A stretch of 5,937 nucleotides of DNA from Chroococcidiopsidaceae cyanobacterium CP_BM_RX_35 (GCA_019242465.1 JAFAVL010000044.1:1-5937); one strand, 5' to 3'; counted from the first letter of the stretch, positions 1-5,750 are shown. Made by a program: numbers and translations. Notes: generated by a model from the sequence alone, not told the origin.

Positions 1-1723
1 AGCTCAAAGCTGGCGCAAAGTACTGCTGGAAATCTTGCTCAAAATCCCGTTCTAGACGTAATTCGCATAAGAGTAACCGCAGCAACCCTGGTAGATTCTG
101 CACCGTCGAGCGCCAAGGCGGACGACTAAACTTAGCTCCCCTAGTCAAGAACTCCAGACTTTCAGGTGGTAAACCCATAAGCCGAAAGATCTGCCCCAAC
201 AGCGAAGCATTAAAGTAGGCGCGGGAATAGTGCAGCGTTGCTGTAGCGTTAAAGTCTAAGCCCTCAACGCGATCGCCCAAAACTACAGCAAAGATCTCTC
301 CCCAAACCCCACAAGTTAGTGGACGATTGATCGACCAAGTCAACGGGCAAATGAGTCCTGGAATGACTTCTGCCGCAATTTTGCGTGTCCAGATGGGCAG
401 CAGCGTCGTAATCGGGCGCGATTGCAACAACCACAACGTCTCACCGTCATAGCTCCATTCGATATCCTGTGGCACACCATGATAATGGCTCTCTAATTGT
501 CTTGCCAAGCAGGCAACTTGCCGGATCAACTCCGACGGCACAACTCCTGTTTGCTGGAATTGTAGCTCTACGGCAGAAACGCGATATTGCTCTGGCGTCA
601 CTTGCCCAGAAACAACCCTTGAGGCATCACCTGGTAGAGCCTCAATCACAACCACATCTTCTTGCTGATTGATGGGATCGCGGCTAAAAGCAACTCCTGA
701 AAAGACACCACGGACTTGTGGTTGAATTAGCACTGCCATAGCAGCAGCTTCTATTCCGCGTTCGTGACGGTACTGAAGCGCAGTGGTTGCCGAGTAGGAA
801 GCTAAAACCTGCGTGATCGCTTGTTGCAATCCCTCTTTGTTCGTGACGTTCAAAACAGTTTCGTACTGCCCAGCAGCCGAAGCCTGTTCTGAGTCCTCCC
901 CTACCGCTGAGGAGCGCACGACTAAAGGCTCTGTCTCTTGGACTGGGAGCAATTTGATTAAGGATTCTGGGCTAGTGCCAACAGGAAGTATCCAGCCTGG
1001 AGGCACAGGGAAGCCACTGCGCTTGAGCTCCGATAAAGTTGTAGCCTTTTGACCAGCTCTCCTAGCATCCAATGGAGTATCTAGCGAGAGGACGGCTTCA
1101 CGCCCACGGAAAAAGCGAAACAAACCCTTTGCCGCGCTTTGTCCCGCTGGTGCCGGGAGATCCAAGTCGTCAGGGATTTGTTGATAAACCCAGCCTAGCA
1201 ACAATGCTAGAGCGATGGCAGCTCCGATTCTGTCTGGTTCTTGCAGGTGCAGCAGTGCCGTAATGAGGGGAAACAGCAACAAAACTCCAAGTCTTCCCAG
1301 TTGTCTAGAGCGCAGAATAGTAAAGCTAATACCACCAAGCAAAAACACCAAACCTGCTACTCGCCAATCATGCACCACAAATCCCCAGACGACATTTGTT
1401 GTCCCAGCTCCTTTGCCAATCCAGTAACGACCGACAACCAATGCGAACAGGGCAATTAACTCCCAAGCAGGAACACCTGGAAAACAGGTACGAGCCAGCA
1501 AGACGGCGGCAATTCCCTTAAAAGCTTCAGAGAGGACTGCCAGAATCCCGGCTAGCTTGCCACAGTGGTAAAAAGCAGCTGAAACGCTGACGTTGCCAGT
1601 GCCAACCTTACTCAACTGCTGACCAGTAAGTACATAGGCGCTCCAGCTAATCAAAGGCAGTCCACCTAAGAGAGGGCAGACAATAGAAATGATTATGGCA
1701 CCCAAAACTTGCGGCGAAGTCAC
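1..1723 (-). CDS. PlsY-like membrane domain fused to a PEP synthase/PPDK-type ATP-binding domain (3' end outside window)
   Basis: An open frame of 574 codons runs from GTG at 1723 off the left edge, so the C-terminus is missing. Residues 1-170 are hydrophobic and resemble the acyl-phosphate:glycerol-3-phosphate acyltransferase PlsY. There is a GTGNVSVSAAF segment (41-51) where PlsY has GSGNPGATN, a SEAFKG segment (65-70) where PlsY has D-x-x-KG, and a later GKGAGTTN. Several PlsY motif residues differ, so acyltransferase activity is uncertain. From about residue 200 the protein matches the N-terminal ATP-binding domain of PEP synthase and pyruvate phosphate dikinase: VRSSAVGEDS (269-278), GVFSGVAFSRDP (339-350), QDIEW (419-423) and LLQSRPIT (432-439). 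The phosphohistidine and PEP-binding domains of that family would lie beyond the window. The start follows an in-frame TGA (1726-1724). No Shine-Dalgarno is visible, so translation is probably coupled to the small gene ending four bases upstream. Domain identity is confident; the overall reaction is unknown. Confidence 0.85.
   Translation of the reverse strand, partial: MTSPQVLGAIIISIVCPLLGGLPLISWSAYVLTGQQLSKVGTGNVSVSAAFYHCGKLAGILAVLSEAFKGIAAVLLARTCFPGVPAWELIALFALVVGRYWIGKGAGTTNVVWGFVVHDWRVAGLVFLLGGISFTILRSRQLGRLGVLLLFPLITALLHLQEPDRIGAAIALALLLGWVYQQIPDDLDLPAPAGQSAAKGLFRFFRGREAVLSLDTPLDARRAGQKATTLSELKRSGFPVPPGWILPVGTSPESLIKLLPVQETEPLVVRSSAVGEDSEQASAAGQYETVLNVTNKEGLQQAITQVLASYSATTALQYRHERGIEAAAMAVLIQPQVRGVFSGVAFSRDPINQQEDVVVIEALPGDASRVVSGQVTPEQYRVSAVELQFQQTGVVPSELIRQVACLARQLESHYHGVPQDIEWSYDGETLWLLQSRPITTLLPIWTRKIAAEVIPGLICPLTWSINRPLTCGVWGEIFAVVLGDRVEGLDFNATATLHYSRAYFNASLLGQIFRLMGLPPESLEFLTRGAKFSRPPWRSTVQNLPGLLRLLLCELRLERDFEQDFQQYFAPALS
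269..276. repeat. HIP1 octamer GCGATCGC
   Basis: Palindrome over-represented in most cyanobacterial genomes, here within the PlsY/PEP fusion gene. Together with the copy at 3478-3485 it supports a cyanobacterial source. Confidence 0.8.
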
Positions 1724-1727
1724 TCAA

Positions 1728-1865
1728 TCAGTTGATATATGCTGCTTGTAGCGCCCAAAAGATGAGAGCGCCAATTGATCCCAAAATCAAGAAGGTTGAG
1801 ATGGCAACTGCTTTCGGGCTATCCGCGCCCTTAAATTTCATGATTCCCCGGTCTAGATCTGACAT
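1728..1865 (-). CDS. 45-residue single-helix membrane protein, unidentified
   Basis: This short gene reads ATG (1865-1863) to TGA (1730-1728) and encodes 45 residues. The N-terminal 20 residues are polar (MSDLDRGIMKF then KGADSPKA). A single hydrophobic helix follows at about residues 21-43, rich in I, L, A and G with a W at 37, and the protein ends AAYIN. An AAGGAG ribosome binding site lies at 1883-1878, 12 bases before the ATG. The stop is separated from the GTG of the PlsY/PEP fusion by only four bases, which suggests one operon and translational coupling. The architecture is like small photosystem, cytochrome or NDH-1 subunits of cyanobacteria, but I do not recognise a specific family, and the HLIP E-x-x-N-G-R motif is absent. 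An inner ATG at residue 9 is an alternative start. It may be an accessory subunit of the fusion protein or an unrelated thylakoid or plasma-membrane miniprotein. Confidence 0.65.
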   Translation of the reverse strand: MSDLDRGIMKFKGADSPKAVAISTFLILGSIGALIFWALQAAYIN

Positions 1866-1877
1866 AGCCTGGCAATT

Positions 1878-1883
1878 CTCCTT
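1878..1883 (-). promoter_or_regulatory. Ribosome binding site AAGGAG of the 45-residue protein
   Basis: AAGGAG on the minus strand sits 12 bases before the ATG at 1865. The spacing is slightly long but the match to the anti-Shine-Dalgarno is good. This site is the main support for the short gene being translated from 1865 and not from the inner ATG at 1841. Confidence 0.55.
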
Positions 1884-1894
1884 GCTACAGAAAC

Positions 1895-1900
1895 ACTATA
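1895..1900 (-). promoter_or_regulatory. Possible -10 element TATAGT
   Basis: TATAGT on the minus strand matches five of six bases of the bacterial -10 consensus and lies 29 bases before the ATG at 1865, leaving a short leader that contains the AAGGAG site. No convincing -35 hexamer is seen at the expected distance, so this is a tentative call for the promoter of the miniprotein/fusion operon. Confidence 0.25.
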
Positions 1901-2172
1901 GCGACTTTGAGTAGAAGTGAGTTTTGGTGAATCTATTGCTAACCCATCACTTTGATTTTACACTTGCAATTTTCCTACTTAATCAGTATTTGGAAAGTAG
2001 ACTGGCTGTCAATCCTGACTAGTGATTCACAGGTTCGGGTTCATAAGTCATAGCAGATGTTTGTTCAATCACCTGAGCCTGAAGGGTGGGATGTTTTGAA
2101 GCTGCCGGGCTAAGCCCTGCTGTCCCAGCCACAGTAATGAGAGGAGCTTCGACCAAGCTAATTGTTCCTCTG

Positions 2173-2191
2173 AATCTAGAAAGCCTAGATT
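2173..2191. repeat. Small hairpin over the stop codon of the Gfo/Idh gene
   Basis: AATCTAG (2173-2179) and CTAGATT (2185-2191) form a perfect 7-bp stem with a 5-base loop, and the minus-strand TAG stop (2187-2185) lies in the stem. The stem is AT-rich and no T-tract follows on the minus strand, so it is not a convincing intrinsic terminator. Confidence 0.3.
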
Positions 2192-3261
2192 GCTACAACA
2201 GAAGGATTAAGGTAGTTAAGCTCTAAAGCTTGCTGTTGCCAAGCTTGACCGTCTAGGGCGACTTGCTCAATTAAACTTGCCAGTCGCAGGGCTTTAAGTG
2301 CCTGTTCGCCACCAACAGAAGGCTTATTCCCACCGCGCACGCAGTTAACAAAGTGTTCCAGTTCGGCACAGAGCTTGTCAATGTTACTAGTATAAACTTT
2401 TTCAATTAAACCATCTTGTCGGTAAAGGACCTGGCCATGCTCAGTTACACAGTTAGCAGTTGTCTGACGATGAATCAGAATTTCGTTGTTAAGAAAATCT
2501 GCTTCAGTTAGGGAGTTTTTGCAATGAGCAGCGATGCGGCGGATTTTACGATGAGTCACTTTGCTAGCTGTCAGGGTAGCAACAATACCGTTGGCAAAGC
2601 CTAAGGTGGCAGTGACGTAAAAATAGCCAGAGTCAGCAGCGTGACTGCCACTAGCTGTCAGTTTGATGACTGGTGCAGCAGCTAACTCCAACAGTAGGTC
2701 AATATCGTGAATCATCAGATCTAGTACGACCGACACATCGTTTGCCCGTTGAGAATAAGGACTCATACGATGGGCCTCTAAAGCCAGCAGTTCCTCTGTC
2801 TTCAGCACTTTGCTGAGTTCCTGAAAAGCTGGATTGAAACGTTCAATGTGACCGACTTGCAGGATACACTGAGACTCAGCTGCTGCATTCACCAGAGACT
2901 CGGCTTCAGTAATACTGGCAGCAATCGGTTTCTCAATCAAAACGTGAATTCCTGCCTGAAGACATGCCATACCGACACCATAGTGTAGGCGAGTGGGAAC
3001 AGCAATGCAGACAGCTTCCACATGTGGTAAAAGGTCGCGGAAGTCTTCAAAAAAACGCACTCGATACTTACTAGCAGTGTCGAGTCCCCGCTCGATATTG
3101 ATATCTGCAACACCTACTAGCTCAACATCTTTAAGCAGACTGAGTACGCGGGCGTGATGTTGTCCCATATTACCCACTCCAATTACACCAATTCGGAGTG
3201 GTTGAATTTGGTTACGCTGTAGATAAAGGTTTGGTTGTCCCATCGGTATGCTATCTTGCAC
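2185..3261 (-). CDS. Gfo/Idh/MocA-family NAD(P)-dependent oxidoreductase
   Basis: The family oxidises or reduces sugars, sugar nucleotides and related compounds with a tightly held NAD(P). Numbering from the longest possible start (GTG at 3285, 366 aa), the Rossmann glycine motif GVIGVGNMG is at 33-41, the acidic end of the second strand is at D61, the EKP motif with the expected catalytic lysine is at 118-120, GHIERFNPAF is at 145-154, and DLMIHDID with the usual histidine is at 189-196. The ERFNP segment resembles UDP-N-acetylglucosamine 3-dehydrogenase-like members, but the substrate cannot be read from the sequence. Biliverdin reductase, another cyanobacterial member, does not fit. The first eight codons of the longest frame are a GGAGGAGGAG-rich stretch that looks like a Shine-Dalgarno. 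I therefore prefer the GTG at 3261; ATG 3243 is also possible. The gene is divergent from queC and has no tightly linked partner. Confidence 0.85.
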   Translation of the reverse strand: MQDSIPMGQPNLYLQRNQIQPLRIGVIGVGNMGQHHARVLSLLKDVELVGVADINIERGLDTASKYRVRFFEDFRDLLPHVEAVCIAVPTRLHYGVGMACLQAGIHVLIEKPIAASITEAESLVNAAAESQCILQVGHIERFNPAFQELSKVLKTEELLALEAHRMSPYSQRANDVSVVLDLMIHDIDLLLELAAAPVIKLTASGSHAADSGYFYVTATLGFANGIVATLTASKVTHRKIRRIAAHCKNSLTEADFLNNEILIHRQTTANCVTEHGQVLYRQDGLIEKVYTSNIDKLCAELEHFVNCVRGGNKPSVGGEQALKALRLASLIEQVALDGQAWQQQALELNYLNPSVVAI

Positions 3262-3270
3262 TCTTTTCTT

Positions 3271-3283
3271 CTCCTCCTCCTCC
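3271..3283 (-). promoter_or_regulatory. Purine-rich Shine-Dalgarno tract that decides the Gfo/Idh start
   Basis: Read on the minus strand this is a run of four GGAG-type units ending about nine bases before GTG 3261. If translation began at GTG 3285 the run would encode four consecutive glutamates ahead of a family domain that normally begins only a few residues before its first beta strand. A ribosome binding role is the simpler reading. Confidence 0.45.
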
Positions 3284-3477
3284 ACCAGAATGTATAGATG
3301 CGAGTAAGACGCACCTATAGTTAGTGGCTAGTTATGAACCTGCTCAAAACATCCAGATGGTACCATGGTGATTCGTTATATCTAGGAATAAGTCCAAGTC
3401 GCCCCCAGGTTCTAGTCCTCTGTTTTGTTTCAGGCACGGTCAGCCCTCACCATATTCTGATTTTGCTGCTTCTAGTA

Positions 3478-3485
3478 GCGATCGC
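3478..3485. repeat. HIP1 octamer GCGATCGC
   Basis: Second copy of the cyanobacterial HIP1 palindrome, in the divergent spacer upstream of queC. Confidence 0.8.
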
Positions 3486-3542
3486 CACATGTGTCACTTT
3501 TTCGCCCGTCCATCAAGTTAGGATAATACAGTTTTGGATTTT

Positions 3543-3563
3543 AGCTGAGCTTTTGGCTCAGCT
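3543..3563 (+). promoter_or_regulatory. Perfect 8-bp inverted repeat in the queC leader
   Basis: AGCTGAGC (3543-3550) and GCTCAGCT (3556-3563) form a perfect stem around the five-base loop TTTTG. The right arm ends three bases before the AAAGGAG ribosome binding site at 3567-3573. In RNA the hairpin could affect ribosome access; as DNA it could be an operator. It does not fit the preQ1-I aptamer layout, since the A-rich tail is missing. Function is inferred only from position. Confidence 0.45.
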
Positions 3564-3566
3564 GTT

Positions 3567-3573
3567 AAAGGAG
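3567..3573 (+). promoter_or_regulatory. queC ribosome binding site AAAGGAG
   Basis: AAAGGAG lies ten bases upstream of a GTG, which sets the queC start at 3584 even though no ATG is present there. Confidence 0.7.
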
Positions 3574-3583
3574 AAGCTAGTTA

Positions 3584-4264
3584 GTGTTAGCAGTTGTTTT
3601 ATTATCTGGGGGATTGGACTCGGCAACAGTTCTATATCAGGCTAAAGCTGATGGCTGTGAATGCTCTTGCATTTCATTTGATTACCAACAGCGACATCGG
3701 CGAGAGATAGAGTCAGCCAAGGCGATTGCTCAGTCTGCTGCTGTACTGGAACACCAGATAGTAACATTTGACTTGAGTCAGTGGGGGGGTTCGGCTTTAA
3801 CGGATCGCAGTATTGACTTGCCAAGTGATCGCTCCCTGACAGAAATGGCTCAGACTATCCCTATCACCTATGTCCCAGCTAGGAATACCATCTTTTTGAG
3901 CTTTGCCCTAGCCTACGCCGAAACGAGAAGCGCCCAGTGGGTTTACATTGGTGTTAATGCTCTGGATTATTCTGGCTATCCAGATTGCCGCCTTGACTAT
4001 ATTCAGGCAATGCAAGAAGTTTTTCGTTTGGGAACAAAGCAAGGTCGCGAGGGACAGGCGATCTCTATCGCTACGCCTCTAATAAACCTCAAGAAAACTG
4101 AAATTATTCAGTTGGGCAATCAGTTGGGAGTTCCTTGGGAGCAAACCTGGTCTTGCTATGCTGGCGGCAACATCGCTTGTGGCATTTGTGATGCCTGTCA
4201 GTTAAGGCTAGCAGCATTCGCTGAACTGGGATTACAAGACCCACTACCTTACTTAGAAAGATAA
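3584..4264 (+). CDS. queC: 7-cyano-7-deazaguanine synthase QueC
   Basis: QueC makes preQ0 from 7-carboxy-7-deazaguanine, ammonia and ATP, a cytosolic step towards the queuosine tRNA base. The 226-residue product has the usual family length. The PP-loop for ATP pyrophosphate binding is at residues 8-14 (SGGLDSA), the conserved YVPARN segment is at 96-101, and GVNALDYSGYPDCR is at 123-136. The zinc site is complete: C191 in SCYAGG, then C199, C202 and C205 in CGICDAC. The start is GTG, chosen because AAAGGAG lies ten bases upstream and the LLSGGLDS motif falls at its usual place. Two consecutive stops (TAA TAA, 4262-4267) end the gene. No queD, queE or folE homologue is in the window, so the pathway partners are elsewhere, as is common in cyanobacteria. 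Confidence 0.96.
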   Translation: MLAVVLLSGGLDSATVLYQAKADGCECSCISFDYQQRHRREIESAKAIAQSAAVLEHQIVTFDLSQWGGSALTDRSIDLPSDRSLTEMAQTIPITYVPARNTIFLSFALAYAETRSAQWVYIGVNALDYSGYPDCRLDYIQAMQEVFRLGTKQGREGQAISIATPLINLKKTEIIQLGNQLGVPWEQTWSCYAGGNIACGICDACQLRLAAFAELGLQDPLPYLER

Positions 4265-4412
4265 TAAGGAGTTGCCTCCGTACAGGATGCTGACATCGCA
4301 GGCGGGGTTCGTAGCATTAAGCTTTCTGACCTTGAGGTGTTGCCTGATCCAACCTACAAGCAAGTGCATTTATCAAATTTTTTTATGTGAATTACTTGAC
4401 ATTATTGATAAA

Positions 4413-4506
4413 TACTGTACTCTCTTTTAAAGACAGTGATTATACTGGCAAACAATTATAAATTGCTAAATGCTGTCCTCTTTAAATGTAGTGATTACAC
4501 TGGTGA
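4413..4506. repeat. Two imperfect direct repeats of about 30 bp, 55 bp apart
   Basis: Copy one (about 4416-4450) and copy two (about 4473-4506) share CTGT-x-CTCT, TTTAAA, GTGATTA and ACTGG in the same order, with a three-base length difference in the first half. The GTGATTA cores begin at 4436 and 4491, exactly 55 bp apart. Each core sits in a dyad: CAGT-GATTAT-ACTG in copy one and the perfect AGTG-ATTA-CACT in copy two. This pattern suggests a pair of protein-binding sites upstream of the desaturase gene. Confidence 0.5.
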
Positions 4507-4628
4507 TAGTTTTAGGACTTAAATATTAGTATCAATGTATTCAAGAAGATCTTACCTCTGTTTGCATACTTTATAGAAAGATTAACGACTACAACTGCTT
4601 AGTATTGGCTCGACAAAGAATGATAGCT

Positions 4629-4651
4629 TTAGCAGCAAGTAACTCTGCTAA
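4629..4651 (+). promoter_or_regulatory. Perfect 7-bp hairpin in the probable desaturase leader
   Basis: TTAGCAG (4629-4635) pairs with CTGCTAA (4645-4651) around a nine-base loop, 64 bases before the ATG. It could be a leader RNA structure or part of an operator; no function is shown. Confidence 0.35.
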
Positions 4652-4655
4652 CCAT

Positions 4656-4668
4656 GTCAACGGTTGAC
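4656..4668. promoter_or_regulatory. Operator-like dyad GTCAAC-G-GTTGAC
   Basis: A perfect 6-bp inverted repeat around a single central base lies 47 bases before the desaturase ATG. The short symmetric form is typical of a dimeric repressor or activator site, but I cannot assign a regulator. Confidence 0.35.
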
Positions 4669-4705
4669 TGCGGAAGGCGGTCATAAAACTCGTAATTCAT
4701 TTGTT

Positions 4706-4711
4706 AAGGAG
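4706..4711 (+). promoter_or_regulatory. Desaturase ribosome binding site AAGGAG
   Basis: AAGGAG lies four bases before ATG 4716. It shows that the in-frame TTG at 4701, which would put this site inside the coding sequence, is not the start. Confidence 0.65.
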
Positions 4712-4715
4712 ACTT

Positions 4716-5621
4716 ATGTTTAAAGAATTCAAAACTGATCCCTTCTTCATGTTACGTTACTACATTTTCAATCTGATCATTCTGCTTCCCATCGATCTAT
4801 TTCTCTATTTCAGATCGTCCTTTTCCTTATCGACCCTAGGATACTTCCTATTTGGCTTACTTCTATTGATTATGCCAAATTTTAGGTACATTGCCTGTTC
4901 AGAAATATTTTTTATTGCCGCTACACTGTATTTCTTTCAACCTGATTTTTCCTTTTGGAACTTGGCACTAATTCCTTTAGGAGTTATTGTTGGGCTCTAT
5001 TCAGCTGTTATGATACATAACGCAGCACATGCCAATATTAAACCTCTATGGTTATCAAGGCTAATCGGAGAAATTTGTGGTTTACACCAGTTAGGTGGGT
5101 TTACCGGGTGGGTTGTTACCCATCATCTCCACCATTGTTTTCCAGACGATCCAGAAAAAGATCCACATCCTCCACATAATTTACAGTTCTGGAAGTTTGC
5201 CGACGAAATGAAAAATACAATACGAGGAGCATTGACTCGGAGTTATTTTGAAATTTGGGGAGAAACAGCAAAATCTCAAAGAATTTGGACTGGATTAGAG
5301 ATTTTATTACCTATTAATCGCTTTCTCCGCTCTCTACTGTGGCTCTTGATTGGCGGTCCTATTGTATTCACCTTCTTCTTTATTCCTTCATACATAGGTA
5401 ATGTTCTGATATTCTATCATTTCAATTATTACACTCATACACAGGCGATAGGTGCAACAGGAGATATTATGAACTTAAATCATAATGTCTTCTACAAACT
5501 AATGAATACCCTACTTTTTGGCACCTATTTTCACAAAAATCACCATCTCAATCCCAATTTGTTCGATCCGAGAAAACTAAAAACTACTTCAAAAGCTGAA
5601 GGTTTATTGTCTCAAGTGTAA
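4716..5621 (+). CDS. Membrane fatty acid desaturase family protein (di-iron)
   Basis: The family uses a di-iron centre, O2 and reducing power (ferredoxin in cyanobacteria) to desaturate or hydroxylate lipid acyl chains at the membrane. From ATG 4716 the protein has 301 residues. The three histidine boxes are present: HNAAH (101-105), HHLHH (136-140) and HKNHH (273-277). Further histidines at 235, 241 and 256 in the last third could supply the remaining metal ligand. Hydrophobic segments lie at about 10-31, 36-55, 58-75, 82-100 and 207-233. HCFPDDPEKDPHPP follows the second box. It is somewhat shorter than the acyl-lipid desaturases DesA, DesB and DesC (roughly 270-360 residues, DesC being closest), and the boxes do not let me assign one of these classes; a carotenoid ketolase or hydroxylase relative cannot be excluded. 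The base composition is more AT-rich than that of the neighbours. The gene stands alone, convergent with panB. Confidence 0.85.
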   Translation: MFKEFKTDPFFMLRYYIFNLIILLPIDLFLYFRSSFSLSTLGYFLFGLLLLIMPNFRYIACSEIFFIAATLYFFQPDFSFWNLALIPLGVIVGLYSAVMIHNAAHANIKPLWLSRLIGEICGLHQLGGFTGWVVTHHLHHCFPDDPEKDPHPPHNLQFWKFADEMKNTIRGALTRSYFEIWGETAKSQRIWTGLEILLPINRFLRSLLWLLIGGPIVFTFFFIPSYIGNVLIFYHFNYYTHTQAIGATGDIMNLNHNVFYKLMNTLLFGTYFHKNHHLNPNLFDPRKLKTTSKAEGLLSQV

Positions 5622-5660
5622 TGCCCTGCAATGAGAGTGAATAGAGGCGTTGCACCAAAA

Positions 5661-5750
5661 GAGGCAAGGGGGCAAGGGGGCAGGGCGCAGGGGAGAAAGA
5701 ATATTCTAAGAACTTGCCCCCTGTGCCCTTTCTCCCTGCCCCCTTGCCTC
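5661..5750. repeat. GC-rich heptad repeat forming a long inverted repeat
   Basis: The left arm contains tandem GGGGGCA-type units and the right arm contains the complementary CCCCCTTG units. The outermost 14 bases (5661-5674 and 5737-5750) are perfectly complementary. The interior is also largely complementary but with one extra heptad on the left. The palindrome AGAATATTCT (5698-5707) lies in the loop region. Such short tandem repeats are abundant in Nostoc-type cyanobacterial genomes. Here it lies between convergent genes and could stop transcription from both sides, though no long T-tract follows it. Confidence 0.75.

Larger units (their letters stand above)
1866..2184. other. Intergenic stretch between the Gfo/Idh gene and the 45-residue protein gene
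   Basis: The half next to the miniprotein (1866-2015) is AT-rich and carries its probable -10 and ribosome binding site. The half next to the dehydrogenase (2019-2184) has a more coding-like base composition and contains an open minus-strand frame from 2192 to a TAG at 2021-2019, with a TTG at 2156 preceded by AGAGGA. That frame would encode 45 residues ending MTYEPEPVNH. It matches no family I know, so I do not call it a gene. No tRNA or strong terminator is visible. Confidence 0.5.
3286..3583. other. Divergent spacer between the Gfo/Idh gene and queC
   Basis: Both promoters should lie here. It contains a HIP1 octamer (3478-3485), a GATAAT -10-like hexamer (3522-3527, plus strand) without a clear -35, and an 8-bp hairpin followed by the queC ribosome binding site. 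A plus-strand frame from ATG 3334 to 3645 crosses it, but it lacks a ribosome binding site and runs into queC out of frame, so it is not called as a gene. Confidence 0.5.
4265..4715. other. Intergenic region between queC and the desaturase gene
   Basis: The first part (4268-4387) is open for 40 codons in the queC frame beyond the double stop, with more balanced base composition, and could be a gene remnant: it lacks any start codon. From about 4370 to 4600 the DNA is strongly AT-rich and carries the paired repeats at 4413-4506. The last 100 bases hold two short dyads and the ribosome binding site of the desaturase gene. No terminator with a T-tract and no confident sigma-70 promoter was found. 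Confidence 0.5.

Noticed and set aside
469..1459. Several plus-strand frames of 60-80 codons
   Set aside because: All lie opposite the long minus-strand PlsY/PEP fusion gene, whose motifs are clear; they are shadows.
1732..1914. Plus-strand frame of 60 codons
   Set aside because: It lies opposite the 45-residue membrane protein and its leader and has no recognisable features.
2021..2050. tRNA T-arm-like GGTTCGGGTTC
   Set aside because: No acceptor, anticodon or D-arm pairing surrounds it and the T-loop consensus is broken.
2173..2191. Intrinsic terminator of the Gfo/Idh gene
   Set aside because: The stem is short and AT-rich, covers the stop codon itself and is not followed by a T-tract.
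2185..3261. Biliverdin reductase BvdR
   Set aside because: It is in the same superfamily and known in cyanobacteria, but this protein has the EKP and GHIERFNP motifs of sugar-type dehydrogenases and not the BvdR versions.
3408..3440. preQ1-I riboswitch (AGGTTCTAG followed by CCTCT resembles its 5' half)
   Set aside because: The A-rich tail ending in CUA that completes the aptamer is absent; the following bases are T-rich, and the distance to the queC start is too long.
3334..3645. Plus-strand frame of 103 codons with a hydrophobic middle
   Set aside because: It has no ribosome binding site, overlaps the start of queC out of frame by about 60 bases, and covers the spacer where the divergent promoters must lie.
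3642..3824. Minus-strand frame of 60 codons inside queC
   Set aside because: It is antisense to well-conserved queC sequence and has no family match.
4413..4506. CRISPR array
   Set aside because: There are only two imperfect copies, no uniform spacers and no cas genes nearby.
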